Part shown: in pieces, positions 10,526 through 17,566 of the stretch | Numbering within the stretch: position 1 is the first letter of the stretch | Layout of the letters: each line of letters opens with the position of its first letter | Assembly: GCF_002858675.1 (NCBI RefSeq) | Contig: NZ_PJZF01000002.1 | Coordinates: 1 to 64,000 of the forward strand | Direction of reading: 5' to 3' | Length of the DNA: 64,000 nucleotides | Origin: Chimaeribacter californicus | Lineage (GTDB): Bacteria > Pseudomonadota > Gammaproteobacteria > Enterobacterales > Enterobacteriaceae | Program-made: the position numbers and the translations under genes | The notes under the pieces: model-generated | The model's input: only the letters and a program-made list of their open reading frames with translations | Told to the model about the DNA's origin: nothing | Databases searched by the model: none

Positions 10526-10538
10526 TTAGTTAAGACGC
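10526..10538. repeat. Candidate attL core
   Basis: TTAGTTAAGACGC, identical to the sequence spanning the rplS stop codon at 29769-29781 and lying beyond the 3' end of int, as in P2 prophages. The identity is only 13 bp, so the exact crossover is uncertain. Confidence 0.6.
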
Positions 10539-10564
10539 ATTTCCCTCCCCCCATTGATATTTCA

Positions 10565-10582
10565 GTAAATTTTATAATTTAC
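10565..10582. repeat. AT-rich palindrome between attL and int
   Basis: Perfect dyad GTAAATT-N4-AATTTAC, 24 bp beyond the int stop. It may be part of an int terminator or an integrase/host-factor site. No T tract follows. Confidence 0.35.
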
Positions 10583-10606
10583 AATAGGTTGATAGCTTGT
10601 AGGGTA

Positions 10607-11671
10607 TCAGGAAATATCAGCGGGGATCAGTAGGGTGGGCAGAATGTGGTCATTCAGGTCGGCGAGGGGGTTGAGGGTGATCGCTTCTTCGAGGTGATCG
10701 GGGGCGAAGTGGGCATAGCGCATGGTTTCGCGGATGTTGGCATGGCCCAGTATGCGTTGCAGCACCAGGATGTTGCCGCCGTTCATCATGAAGTGGGAAG
10801 CGAATGTGTGCCGCAGGACATGGGTTTTCTGGCCGTCCGCCAGCGTCAGGGTGGTTAAGGCCAGCACCTGGCTGAAAGCCTGATAGCAGGGCCTGAATAA
10901 CCGGCCGGAGAGCGGCTCCAGCTCCTGGTAGAGCCAGCGTGGGATCGGCACCGTGCGGTTCTTCTTGCCCTTGGTTTTGATAAACGTCAGCTTGTGCGGC
11001 GACAGCTGCGAACGCGTCAGGTTTTCCGCCTCACTCCAGCGTGCGCCGGTGGTCAGGCAGATTTTGACTATCCGTGTCAGGTCGGGGTTGCCGTAGGCCG
11101 CGCAGGCTGCCAGCAGTTGGTCAATCTCCGTTCTGGTCAGCCAGGTCATCTCCTTCTCTTCTTCTTTGAAAATGCGCATCCCCTCCAGCGGGTTCGGGGG
11201 CGCCCACTCGCCCAGCCGCTTCAGCTCGTTGAACAGCGCGTAAAGATATTGATGCTCCCGGTTGACCGTGATCGGCTTCGCTTTCCATTTTTCGCGGTTG
11301 GTATGATGCCCGTTGTCAATTTCACCGCGCAGACGACGATCACGGTAGTGCGCCCACATTTTAGGGGTGATCTGCGTCGCTACCGGGTCGCCCAGGCCGG
11401 CGCAGATCAGCCGCAGTTTCCCCATGCGGGATTTGCCGGCCGTGAGCGACTGCCCGTGCAGGTTATGCCACAACTGCACCAGCTCACTGAGCCGGCGGTT
11501 GTCCGGTTTTTCGCCCAGCCACGGTTTGTCAGCGGCTTCGCTGAGGCAATAGTTCTCATACGCCACCGCCTCGCCTTTGGTCGCAAACTTTTTCCGCACC
11601 CGTTTGCTGCCGCGGCCGTTCAGGTAGAAGTCCGCCAGCCATTGGCCGTCCGGCACTTTTTTTACCGCCAT
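10607..11671 (-). CDS. int: P2-type tyrosine integrase
   Basis: 354 residues, tyrosine recombinase for site-specific integration and excision. N-terminal arm-binding region, core-binding SAM-like domain (about 60-165), catalytic domain with Arg211 (TTGARWSE), Lys near 236 (KTKGKKNR), His284-x-x-Arg287 (HVLRHTF), His310 (LGHAN) and nucleophile Tyr319 (MRYAHF). The full set is present, so it should be active. Its 3' end faces the att site and cI lies just upstream, exactly as in P2/186. Confidence 0.95.
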   Translation of the reverse strand: MAVKKVPDGQWLADFYLNGRGSKRVRKKFATKGEAVAYENYCLSEAADKPWLGEKPDNRRLSELVQLWHNLHGQSLTAGKSRMGKLRLICAGLGDPVATQITPKMWAHYRDRRLRGEIDNGHHTNREKWKAKPITVNREHQYLYALFNELKRLGEWAPPNPLEGMRIFKEEEKEMTWLTRTEIDQLLAACAAYGNPDLTRIVKICLTTGARWSEAENLTRSQLSPHKLTFIKTKGKKNRTVPIPRWLYQELEPLSGRLFRPCYQAFSQVLALTTLTLADGQKTHVLRHTFASHFMMNGGNILVLQRILGHANIRETMRYAHFAPDHLEEAITLNPLADLNDHILPTLLIPADIS

Positions 11672-11692
11672 CCCTGCGCCCTCAGTCCGCGA

Positions 11693-12283
11693 TCACAAAT
11701 TGGGTTCCAGCGTCACGCAGACCTGGCCCAGCGCCGTGACCTCATCCACCCCGCACTCAAAGGTGAGCGCCTGGCGGGTGACCTTCAGCCGGTTGCCGGG
11801 TAGCCGGGCGATGTCATACACGTCTACATCCCCGTCGATGTCCAGCAGCCAGCGGCCATTGCCCAGGCTGGTGCTGCCGAGGTCAATAACCCAGGTGTGT
11901 GCGCCCCTGACCAGGCAGGCCGGCTCTTTCACGGAGGCATCCAACAGAGAGGGGTCCGCCAGCCAGGTGCCCTCCTCTTCTATGACGCCACCACGCAATC
12001 TCAACTTTTTAAGATGGCTTACATTTTCACGCTGAGGCGTTGCGTCCGTGACGGCATCCCGCATCGGCCCCTGGCCGGTCGCCAGCCAGCGTAGTGAGAC
12101 GCCGGTGTCCAGTGCGCAGGCGATCACCACATCCCCTGGGAAGTAATCCCTTCTGATCCAGGTGCTTATGGTGCCGGATGACAGGCCGTGCAGGTCGCCC
12201 AGCTCTTTTTGCATCGTAAAGCCATACGCCTGAAGCATACGCGCAAGTACCGCTTTGCCCCCTTCAAGCTCATTCAACTGCAT
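11693..12283 (-). CDS. cI: 186-type CI repressor
   Basis: 196 residues resembling phage 186 CI rather than the 99-residue P2 C. N-terminal helix-turn-helix (about 12-70, QKELGDLHGLSSGTISTWIRR) and a C-terminal multimerisation domain with FECGVDEVTALGQV, close to FECGIDDIKTLGRV of 186. No LexA-type Ser-Lys autocleavage motif was recognised, so induction should need an antirepressor as in 186. Transcribed with int from a promoter divergent to cox. Start chosen at the first ATG, 10 bp after AGGA. Confidence 0.88.
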   Translation of the reverse strand: MQLNELEGGKAVLARMLQAYGFTMQKELGDLHGLSSGTISTWIRRDYFPGDVVIACALDTGVSLRWLATGQGPMRDAVTDATPQRENVSHLKKLRLRGGVIEEEGTWLADPSLLDASVKEPACLVRGAHTWVIDLGSTSLGNGRWLLDIDGDVDVYDIARLPGNRLKVTRQALTFECGVDEVTALGQVCVTLEPNL

Positions 12284-12345
12284 CTTGCAAAATCCTCATT
12301 AACGCAAAATTCCATCTTGACAGCTTGCAAAGTCAAGATTAGAGT
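12284..12345. promoter_or_regulatory. cI/cox divergent control region: early promoter and operators
   Basis: Rightward promoter with TTGACA (12317-12322), 17-bp spacer and TAGAGT (12340-12345). Two copies of CTTGCAAA-(A/G)-TC lie at 12284-12294 and 12324-12334, exactly 40 bp apart. A dyad CTTGAC-N10-GTCAAG (12316-12337) overlaps the -35. These are probable CI and/or Cox operators. The leftward cI promoter may use TTGACT (minus strand, 12331-12336). Confidence 0.65.
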
Positions 12346-12408
12346 CTGGCAGTATCTTAAAATTGATCCTTGATGATACCTATTTTACCCCACTGGAGAT
12401 CATTCACC

Positions 12409-12633
12409 ATGAATTCTCAAATTGCAATCCCGGGCGGCCCGGAGCTGATGACCTATAGCCAGTTTGCTGATGCCTATGGCTTCAGTATTCCCACCGTAAA
12501 ACGCATGGTGGCCGCCGGTGATCTGCTGATTATGCCGCGCCTGAAAGAGGGCGGCGCGGCGCGCATTAATATGGTGGCGTTCCGCGCCCGCCTGCTGGCA
12601 CAGGCGATTAACTGCCGTTACATCGCGGGGTAA
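12409..12633 (+). CDS. Cox/Apl-like excisionase-regulator
   Basis: 74 residues in the position of P2 cox / 186 apl, the first rightward early gene divergent from cI. The pattern MTYSQFADAYGFSIPTVKRM is a winged-helix DNA-binding start like the P2 Cox segment YQEFAKLIGKSTGAVRRM. In those phages the protein represses the repressor promoter and directs excision. Start chosen at the ATG preceded by CTGGAG; an upstream in-frame ATG at 12370 would overlap the promoter transcript start. Confidence 0.75.
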   Translation: MNSQIAIPGGPELMTYSQFADAYGFSIPTVKRMVAAGDLLIMPRLKEGGAARINMVAFRARLLAQAINCRYIAG

Positions 12634-12639
12634 ACCGCC

Positions 12640-12939
12640 ATGCTGCTGGCCAACGAGGCACAACAGGCGCTGGGAAAACGCTACCTGGCGGCCATCCGCC
12701 GCACGCACTTTGCGGCCAAAAACCCGACGCAACAGATTTTTGACGGCGCGCCCGACCACTGGAAGCGGCTGCTCTGCTTTCATGCCGGGTTGAAAGCCCG
12801 CCATGTCACGTTGAGTTACGCCGGGTTAACCCAGGAGGAGCGCCGGAGCGTGATTGAGGCGTTGCGATCGCTGATGGCGTTTGCCCGCACGCTGCCGCGC
12901 TTTCTCTCCGACAACGACTGCACGCTGCGCTCCCCCTGA
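12640..12939 (+). CDS. Unrecognised prophage early protein
   Basis: 99 residues, starting 6 bp after the cox-like gene and therefore probably cotranscribed. Basic N-terminal half (RYLAAIRRTHFAAKNPTQQ) and a helical C-terminal half (EERRSVIEALRSLMAFARTLP). No signal or membrane segment. I do not recognise the family. By position it corresponds to the cII/fil or orf78/B region of 186/P2, but no similarity was evident. Confidence 0.6.
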   Translation: MLLANEAQQALGKRYLAAIRRTHFAAKNPTQQIFDGAPDHWKRLLCFHAGLKARHVTLSYAGLTQEERRSVIEALRSLMAFARTLPRFLSDNDCTLRSP

Positions 12940-12973
12940 GACGCTGACGTTTCCTTATTTACACGAGGTGCTT

Positions 12974-13156
12974 ATGAACCAGACTACGCCGTTATCCCCT
13001 GCCGCCTTGCGCGAGCAGCTCGCCCGCCAGGTGGCCGCACGCTTTGAGCAACTGGCCTGTTACATCACCGCCCACGCCCTGCCCCCGGCTGCCGCGGCGG
13101 ATCTGTTGCGTGACGAGGCCGAACGCCTCAGCCAGCAGCAATGGGAGCACCACTGA
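12974..13156 (+). CDS. Small P2-like early protein (DUF2732-like)
   Basis: 60 residues with SD ACGAGG before the ATG. The helical sequence LARQVAARFEQLACYITAH...AADLLRDEAE resembles small conserved proteins of the P2/186 early region of unknown function. Family assignment is from memory of the pattern, not a search. Its stop overlaps the next start (TGATG), suggesting coupling. Confidence 0.6.
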   Translation: MNQTTPLSPAALREQLARQVAARFEQLACYITAHALPPAAAADLLRDEAERLSQQQWEHH

Positions 13157-13371
13157 TGCCGGACTGGGTGGATCTTTCACAAGACCATCAGGCGCGTGCG
13201 CTGGTGGGCTACCTTGCCAGGGCGCTGCGCAAACCGGCGCAACCCTCCGCTTTTTTCTGTGAGGCATGTGGCGAACCGATTGATGAACGCCGCCGCCAGA
13301 TCCTTGATGGCGTGACGCGCTGCTGCGACTGCCAGCAACGGGAAGAGCAACAGCGCCGCCACGTCCGGTAA
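13156..13371 (+). CDS. TraR/DksA-type C4 zinc-finger protein (P2 Orf82-like)
   Basis: 71 residues. Contains the four-cysteine finger CEACGEPIDERRR...CCDCQ typical of the short TraR/DksA family encoded in P2-like early regions, which in TraR binds RNA polymerase through the secondary channel. The start at MPDWVDLSQDHQ is chosen because it overlaps the previous stop and matches phage homologues; an ATG 15 bp upstream is also open. Confidence 0.8.
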   Translation: MPDWVDLSQDHQARALVGYLARALRKPAQPSAFFCEACGEPIDERRRQILDGVTRCCDCQQREEQQRRHVR

Positions 13372-13408
13372 CGCCGTTCCCCTTGCCCCTGTTAAAAGAA
13401 GAGCTGTG

Positions 13409-15469
13409 ATGCCTGACTTATCCCGTGGGCGCCGCGCCCCTGCGCCGCCGCCGCCATTTAATGTTGCCGTGCCGCTGCCGTTCAGCGGGGCGTACCCATG
13501 GAACCGCCCGCGCCCGGCGGTGTCGCGCCCACGTGCGCTGACCCGCGCGGCATGGCAGCAGGCGGAACAGGCCCTGGATCAGTTGAACCACCTGCCGCGC
13601 TGCCTGCGTGCGCCGCTGCTTAACCGCTATCAGCAACTCTTGCAGGAGAACGGCTACCGTGCCGCGCACCACTTCCTGCTGACGGGGTTTGCCAAACGGC
13701 TCTGGCCGCGGATTTCGCGCGTGATGGCGCGCCACCAGATGGATTTTGCCGCCTCAGCGCGTTTTACCAACGAGGCAGAGGCTTACCACCAGCTGCCCGA
13801 TCTCAATGACAAAGCTGTGCGCCGCCTGGCGCGGCGGATTGCCGGACAGTTGCATGAGGCGTATGAGAGTGCCTGCGACGCCCTGCCGCCCGCCGGGGAA
13901 GAAGGCCCGGCGCGCTTGCTGAACCCGGAAATTCAGCGCCGCTTGTATGGGCAGGTAGCCCCGCTGGCGCGCGCCTTTAACCTCCAGCCGCCGCACTGGG
14001 CCGCCTGGCGCAAAGGCCGCCTGAGCACCCCGGCGGCGCTGGCCGCCATTCTGCGGCTGGTTGACGGTGACTGGTGGGAAACCACGCTGCTGCGCCAACG
14101 TACCTGCCGGCGTGAGGCGCTGATGATCGCCGCGGGTTACGTCAGCCGCGCCCTGTCGCCTTACGTCAGCAAACAGGCATTGCGCGACGTCACCGCCCGC
14201 CGCCTTTCCAACCTCAGCTACCTGAAGCATCACGAACTGGAGAATGAAGAGACCGGCGAGCGGCTGAACCTGCTGGACACGGTGATGGCCAGCGTCGCCA
14301 ACCCGGCCATCCGCCGTATGGAACTGATGACGCTGATTGCCGGCGTCGAGCAGACGGCGGAGCAGCAGGGCCATGGCGGGCTGTTTATCACGCTGACCAC
14401 CCCGGCGAAATATCATCCAATGCGTACGCTGGGCAGCGGGCGGCGGGTGCAGATCAACGCCGCCTGGCAGGGCCACAGCCCGAAAGAGGCGCAGCGTTAC
14501 CTGGTGGCGGTGTGGGCGAAAATCCGCACCGCGTTTAAGGATAACTGCCTGCCGGTCTACGGCCTGCGGGTGGTGGAGCCGCACCACGACGGCACGCCGC
14601 ACTGGCATCTGTTGCTGTTTATGGCCCCCCACCAGCAAACGCAGGTTATCGCGATTATGCGCCGCTACAGTTTGCAGGAGGACGGCGACGAACCGGGCGC
14701 AGCCGAACGCCGCTGTACGTTCAAGCCGCTGAACCGGGGCGGGGCCGCGGGCTATATTGCGAAATATATTGCGAAGAATATCGATGGTTACGCCCTGGAA
14801 GGCGAGAAAGATCACGATACCGGCAAGCCGCTTACCCAGACCGCTGCCGCCGTCACCGCCTGGGCCGCCACCTGGCGCATTCCGCAGTTTCACCCCATCG
14901 GCCTGCCGGGTATCGGTGCGTACCGCGAATGCCGGCGCATCCGGCATCTCAGCCTGGCGGGCGAATTTGATGCACAGGTCGAAGCGGTGCGCCAGGCTGC
15001 CGACAGCGGTGACTTCGCCGGGTACATCCGGGCGCAGGGCGGCACCAACGTCCCGCGCAATCAGCAGACGGTGCGGGTGGCACGGCGGCATCAGGGTGAG
15101 TACAACGCCTATGAGGAGCCGCGCCGCCGGGTAGTGGGCATTTATGCCCCGCATTTGGGTGACGACCGCCTGTTTCTGACCCGTTCAGCCCGCTGGCACA
15201 TCGTGCCGCGCGCTGCGGCTGGTTCGCCGTTGACGTTAAGCGGCAACGCCGCGCCTTGGAGTTCTGTCAATAACTGTGGGGAGCCGGCGGCGGCAGCGCC
15301 TCCGTTTATCCCCGATCTGGTGGTAGGGACGTCGTTGCCCCGCATCAACATCCCCTTTTCCGGGCGATTTATCCCTTTACCGGGGCCGGAAGAGCCGGAA
15401 ACGGAAAAATATTCGCGTGATCATTGTCACAATTCTGTCATGAATATTTTGAATAAGAACATTCTGTAG
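13409..15469 (+). CDS. A: Replication initiator gpA (rolling-circle HUH endonuclease)
   Basis: 686 residues, somewhat shorter than P2 gpA (761). Nicks the phage origin and covalently attaches to the 5' end to start rolling-circle replication. The HUH motif is PHWHLLLF (His398/His400) and the catalytic pair of tyrosines lies in YIAKYIAKNIDG (Tyr449 and Tyr453). In P2 the origin lies inside A; no origin could be pinpointed here. The frame is intact, which is surprising in an element with no packaging genes. A GTG three bases upstream is an alternative start. Confidence 0.93.
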   Translation: MPDLSRGRRAPAPPPPFNVAVPLPFSGAYPWNRPRPAVSRPRALTRAAWQQAEQALDQLNHLPRCLRAPLLNRYQQLLQENGYRAAHHFLLTGFAKRLWPRISRVMARHQMDFAASARFTNEAEAYHQLPDLNDKAVRRLARRIAGQLHEAYESACDALPPAGEEGPARLLNPEIQRRLYGQVAPLARAFNLQPPHWAAWRKGRLSTPAALAAILRLVDGDWWETTLLRQRTCRREALMIAAGYVSRALSPYVSKQALRDVTARRLSNLSYLKHHELENEETGERLNLLDTVMASVANPAIRRMELMTLIAGVEQTAEQQGHGGLFITLTTPAKYHPMRTLGSGRRVQINAAWQGHSPKEAQRYLVAVWAKIRTAFKDNCLPVYGLRVVEPHHDGTPHWHLLLFMAPHQQTQVIAIMRRYSLQEDGDEPGAAERRCTFKPLNRGGAAGYIAKYIAKNIDGYALEGEKDHDTGKPLTQTAAAVTAWAATWRIPQFHPIGLPGIGAYRECRRIRHLSLAGEFDAQVEAVRQAADSGDFAGYIRAQGGTNVPRNQQTVRVARRHQGEYNAYEEPRRRVVGIYAPHLGDDRLFLTRSARWHIVPRAAAGSPLTLSGNAAPWSSVNNCGEPAAAAPPFIPDLVVGTSLPRINIPFSGRFIPLPGPEEPETEKYSRDHCHNSVMNILNKNIL

Positions 15470-15690
15470 TAACCGACTTTTGGACGAAAATTGAACTGAT
15501 CATTTTCCGGGCAAAAAGGCCGCACAGCCTTGTGCCATCCCGCTTCGGCGAAAGCGGAGGTTAAAAAAAGCACACTTTTTGGCGGCGGATGACTGGTCAA
15601 AAAAAGTGCAGGAATAGAAGCCGTTATTATCGGCCAATCAGAGAAAATTCACCGAATCAATACGTTAGGAAATCGTAAAGATTAACGGTA
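15470..15690. other. Non-coding gap after gpA
   Basis: No gene seen. Contains a small hairpin CCGCTT/AAGCGG (about 15541-15558) and two runs of A7 bracketing GCACAC and GTGCAG motifs. In P2-like phages accessory genes such as tin and old lie here; none remain. Confidence 0.4.
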
Positions 15691-15735
15691 TTGACGTGTT
15701 TCACTAATTCACTAATACTGTGTTTATACACAGTA
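15691..15735 (+). promoter_or_regulatory. LexA-controlled promoter in the prophage
   Basis: Promoter with TTGACG (15691-15696), 16-bp spacer and TAATAC (15713-15718). It is overlapped by a symmetrical LexA box at 15716-15735 of form TACTGT-N8-ACAGTA, which keeps CTGT-N8-ACAG with an AT-rich centre and differs little from the recA box in this same window (45440-45459). LexA bound here would cover the -10 and start site. Confidence 0.88.
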
Positions 15736-15751
15736 ACCGGAGGGCGAACGG

Positions 15752-15946
15752 GTGGAAAACCTGAATAAACAAGAGCTAACGTTGTCCCGCATACAGCTTA
15801 TTGCAGATATTTCCCAGACTGCACAATGTAATCAGCAGGAATTTCTGATGGTGATGTCGCTGATATCCGATCTGGCAGGCCAGGTCTTACCGCATAACCA
15901 TTCAGACGCCGTGTTCTATAACGTTATTAAGGATGATAGGCACTAG
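15752..15946 (+). CDS. SOS-regulated prophage ORF, unknown; candidate antirepressor by position
   Basis: 64 codons, GTG start, with a strong SD GGAGGG 7 bp upstream and the LexA box 17 bp upstream. Residues are mostly helical (SRIQLIADISQTAQCNQQEFLMVMSLISDLAG). No DinI-like sequence and no membrane segment. In phage 186 the LexA-controlled gene in this part of the genome, tum, encodes the CI antirepressor. I see no clear similarity to Tum, so the role is inferred only from promoter and location. Confidence 0.65.
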   Translation: MENLNKQELTLSRIQLIADISQTAQCNQQEFLMVMSLISDLAGQVLPHNHSDAVFYNVIKDDRH

Positions 15947-16139
15947 ATACAGGATCAACGCTGAGAGTCCGGCGCTTACACCTTCTCTGTCACGGCTTGT
16001 GGCCGCCAACGGGGTAAGCGCATTTTTTTGCCCCTGCCCTGCCCGCAGCGCCCCCGGTTTGCCCTGCCGCCCTCCCTGTTGTGCCAACGGTTTCACAACC
16101 CCGCTTAATTGCTGCGCCTGCATACATTTCGGAAACTGA
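15933..16139 (+). CDS. Possible small ORF overlapping the LexA-controlled gene (weak)
   Basis: 68-codon frame starting at an ATG in AAGGATG within the end of the previous ORF. Very rich in Cys, Pro and Ala (CPCPARSAPGLPCRPPCC), which is more like translated non-coding GC-rich DNA than a folded protein. It spans the candidate Ogr dyad. Listed because the start is coupled and nothing else fills the space; quite possibly not a gene. Confidence 0.2.
   Translation: MIGTRYRINAESPALTPSLSRLVAANGVSAFFCPCPARSAPGLPCRPPCCANGFTTPLNCCACIHFGN
16078..16128 (+). promoter_or_regulatory. Ogr-dependent late promoter (activator dyad)
   Basis: Perfect dyad GTTGTG-N10-CACAAC (16078-16099), which contains the P2 late-promoter element TGT-N12-ACA bound by Ogr/Delta zinc-finger activators. 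A -10-like TACATT lies at 16123-16128, with no -35 between, as expected for an activator-dependent promoter. Spacing to the -10 is several bp shorter than in P2. It would drive gpX, lysis genes and the tail operon. Confidence 0.7.
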
Positions 16140-16233
16140 TGGCCGTTCCTTCACTCCGTTAATGGACTTGCATCATGAGCTATCCAGCCTTGTTTTTTTC
16201 CCTGGTGCAGGCTCGCCTGCCGGGGGGCCTGAA

Positions 16234-16437
16234 ATGAAAATATACAGTGAACAGGGGGAAACCGTGGACGCCGTCTGCTGGCGTTACTACGGCCAGACCC
16301 GCGCCCTGGTTGAACAGGTTTACGCCCTGAACCCCACGCTCGCCGGACACGGGCCGGTACTGCCGCACGGCACCGCGCTGACCCTGCCGGACGCCGCCGC
16401 GGCCCCGGTGACCGAGAGCGTAAAATTATGGGAGTGA
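16234..16437 (+). CDS. X: Tail protein gpX (LysM-like)
   Basis: 67 residues, same size as P2 gpX and with the same layout: MKIYSEQGETVDAVCWRYYGQT at the N-terminus and a VTESVKLWE end comparable to VAETVNLWE of P2. This small LysM-like protein belongs to the tail module. First recognisable structural gene after gpA: the P2 genes Q-P-O-N-M-L that should precede it are gone. The start used matches P2 length, although the frame is open 51 codons further upstream. Confidence 0.9.
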   Translation: MKIYSEQGETVDAVCWRYYGQTRALVEQVYALNPTLAGHGPVLPHGTALTLPDAAAAPVTESVKLWE

Positions 16438-16649
16438 GCATTGAGCGCGTTGCCTCCTCCCTCTCTTACACCGTCGCCACGCTGCTGGCCTGGCTCGGCA
16501 TGATGTCGCCGCAGGATCTGGCGCTGATGGTCGGTACCGGGGTGGGCGTCGCGACCTTTCTGGTGAACTGGCACTACCGCCGTAAAAGTTTCCAGCTGCT
16601 GGCGGAAAGCCGGCTGTGCAAAAACGATTATGAACACTTCAACCATTAA
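16428..16649 (+). CDS. Holin (HP1-type small holin)
   Basis: 73 residues with two hydrophobic segments (about 10-26 and 30-46) separated by a short loop (MSPQ), and a basic C-terminal tail (NWHYRRKSFQLLAESRL). Occupies the position of P2 gene Y, overlapping gpX by 10 bp and the endolysin start by 20 bp. The sequence is not like P2 Y itself but like the shorter HP1-type holins; assignment rests on topology and place. Confidence 0.75.
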   Translation: MGVSIERVASSLSYTVATLLAWLGMMSPQDLALMVGTGVGVATFLVNWHYRRKSFQLLAESRLCKNDYEHFNH

Positions 16650-17139
16650 GCGGTGCAGCGCGGCAGCGGTGCTCGGGCTGGCGGTATGGCTACCGGACTA
16701 CGGCACGCTGCACACTTCCGGCGCCGGGCTGGCGCTGATCACCGATTTCGAGGGCTGTCGCTTGTCGCCGTACCAGTGCAGCGCCGGGGTCTGGACTAAC
16801 GGCATCGGCCATACCCGTGATGTGAACGCCAACACCACCCTGACCGATGCGCAGGCGGCGGAAAACCTGATCGCCGATGTGAAGCACACCGAGCGTGGGC
16901 TGGCGCGCTGTATGCCGGGGCCGATGCCGCAGCCGGTATATGACGCGGTGGTCGCGTTCGCCTTCAACGTCGGGGTCAGTGCCGCCTGCGGCTCCACGCT
17001 CGCCACTTACATCAACAAACAGCAGTGGCGCAATGCCTGTGACCAGTTGCCGCGCTGGGTCTACGTGGATGGCGTGCGCAGTAACGGCCTGGCACGCCGC
17101 CGCGCCGCTGAACAGGCGCTCTGCCTGAAAGGGGTGTGA
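16630..17139 (+). CDS. K: SAR-type endolysin with Glu-Cys-Thr active site
   Basis: 169-residue GH24-like muramidase. The catalytic pattern of T4 lysozyme (Glu, +9 Asp, +15 Thr) appears as Glu41, Cys50, Thr56 in EGCRLSPYQCSAGVWTNGIGHT-like order, the Glu-Cys-Thr version known from phage P1 Lyz. The N-terminal segment (about 9-22, CSAAAVLGLAVWLP) is weakly hydrophobic with Ala/Gly and a Cys at 9, consistent with a signal-arrest-release helix that could activate the enzyme by disulfide exchange. Overlaps the holin gene; spanins follow. Confidence 0.85.
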   Translation: MNTSTIKRCSAAAVLGLAVWLPDYGTLHTSGAGLALITDFEGCRLSPYQCSAGVWTNGIGHTRDVNANTTLTDAQAAENLIADVKHTERGLARCMPGPMPQPVYDAVVAFAFNVGVSAACGSTLATYINKQQWRNACDQLPRWVYVDGVRSNGLARRRAAEQALCLKGV

Positions 17140-17140
17140 G

Positions 17141-17566
17141 ATGCCGTGGCGGCTGACGCTGATGACCACCGGCCTGCTGGCAGCGGCGCTGCTGTTTGCC
17201 GGCTACCGCGCCCAGCAGCATGAACTCACCGCGCTGGCCCGCAGCCGCGACGCGCTGGCCGGGCAGTTGGCACAGCGCGACCGGCAGATCGCTGCGCTGG
17301 CCCAACAGGCGCAGCAACGGATGCAGGCGGAGCAGGCGCTGCACGCCGCCCAGACCCACGCCGCACAAACCCTGCAAACCCGTGAACAGCGCATCGAGAG
17401 AGAACAACATGAGCACCCGATTGATCGCGCGTGGGCCGCTACCGCTCTGCCTGCTGATGTTAGCCGGCTGCACCAGCGCCCCGCCTTCACCCGCGCCAGT
17501 GACTATGTACACTGGCTGTCCGACCGCCCGCCCCTGCCCGATCCCGCCCAGCCAGCCCGGCACTAA
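17141..17566 (+). CDS. lysB: Inner-membrane spanin (LysB/Rz-like)
   Basis: 141 residues. N-terminal transmembrane anchor (about 6-22, TLMTTGLLAAALLFAGY), then a long coiled coil rich in Ala/Gln/Arg (HELTALARSRDALAGQLAQR ... ) reaching across the periplasm. Works with the outer-membrane spanin encoded in another frame inside and beyond its 3' half to fuse inner and outer membranes. Starts 1 bp after the endolysin stop. Confidence 0.88.
   Translation: MPWRLTLMTTGLLAAALLFAGYRAQQHELTALARSRDALAGQLAQRDRQIAALAQQAQQRMQAEQALHAAQTHAAQTLQTREQRIEREQHEHPIDRAWAATALPADVSRLHQRPAFTRASDYVHWLSDRPPLPDPAQPARH

Noticed and set aside
12284-12345. LexA box in the cI/cox region
   Set aside because: No CTGT-N8-ACAG is present; the dyads there are CTTGAC/GTCAAG and CTTGCAAA, fitting phage operators instead.
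13754-15154. 466-codon open frame antisense to gpA
   Set aside because: High-GC shadow frame opposite a well-supported gene with HUH motifs; His/Gln/Arg-rich composition typical of antisense frames; no SD.
16156-16236. Residual C-terminus of head-completion gene L before gpX
   Set aside because: A short frame ends in an ATGA overlap with gpX, but its sequence (MSYPALFFSLVQARLPGGLK) does not match P2 L.
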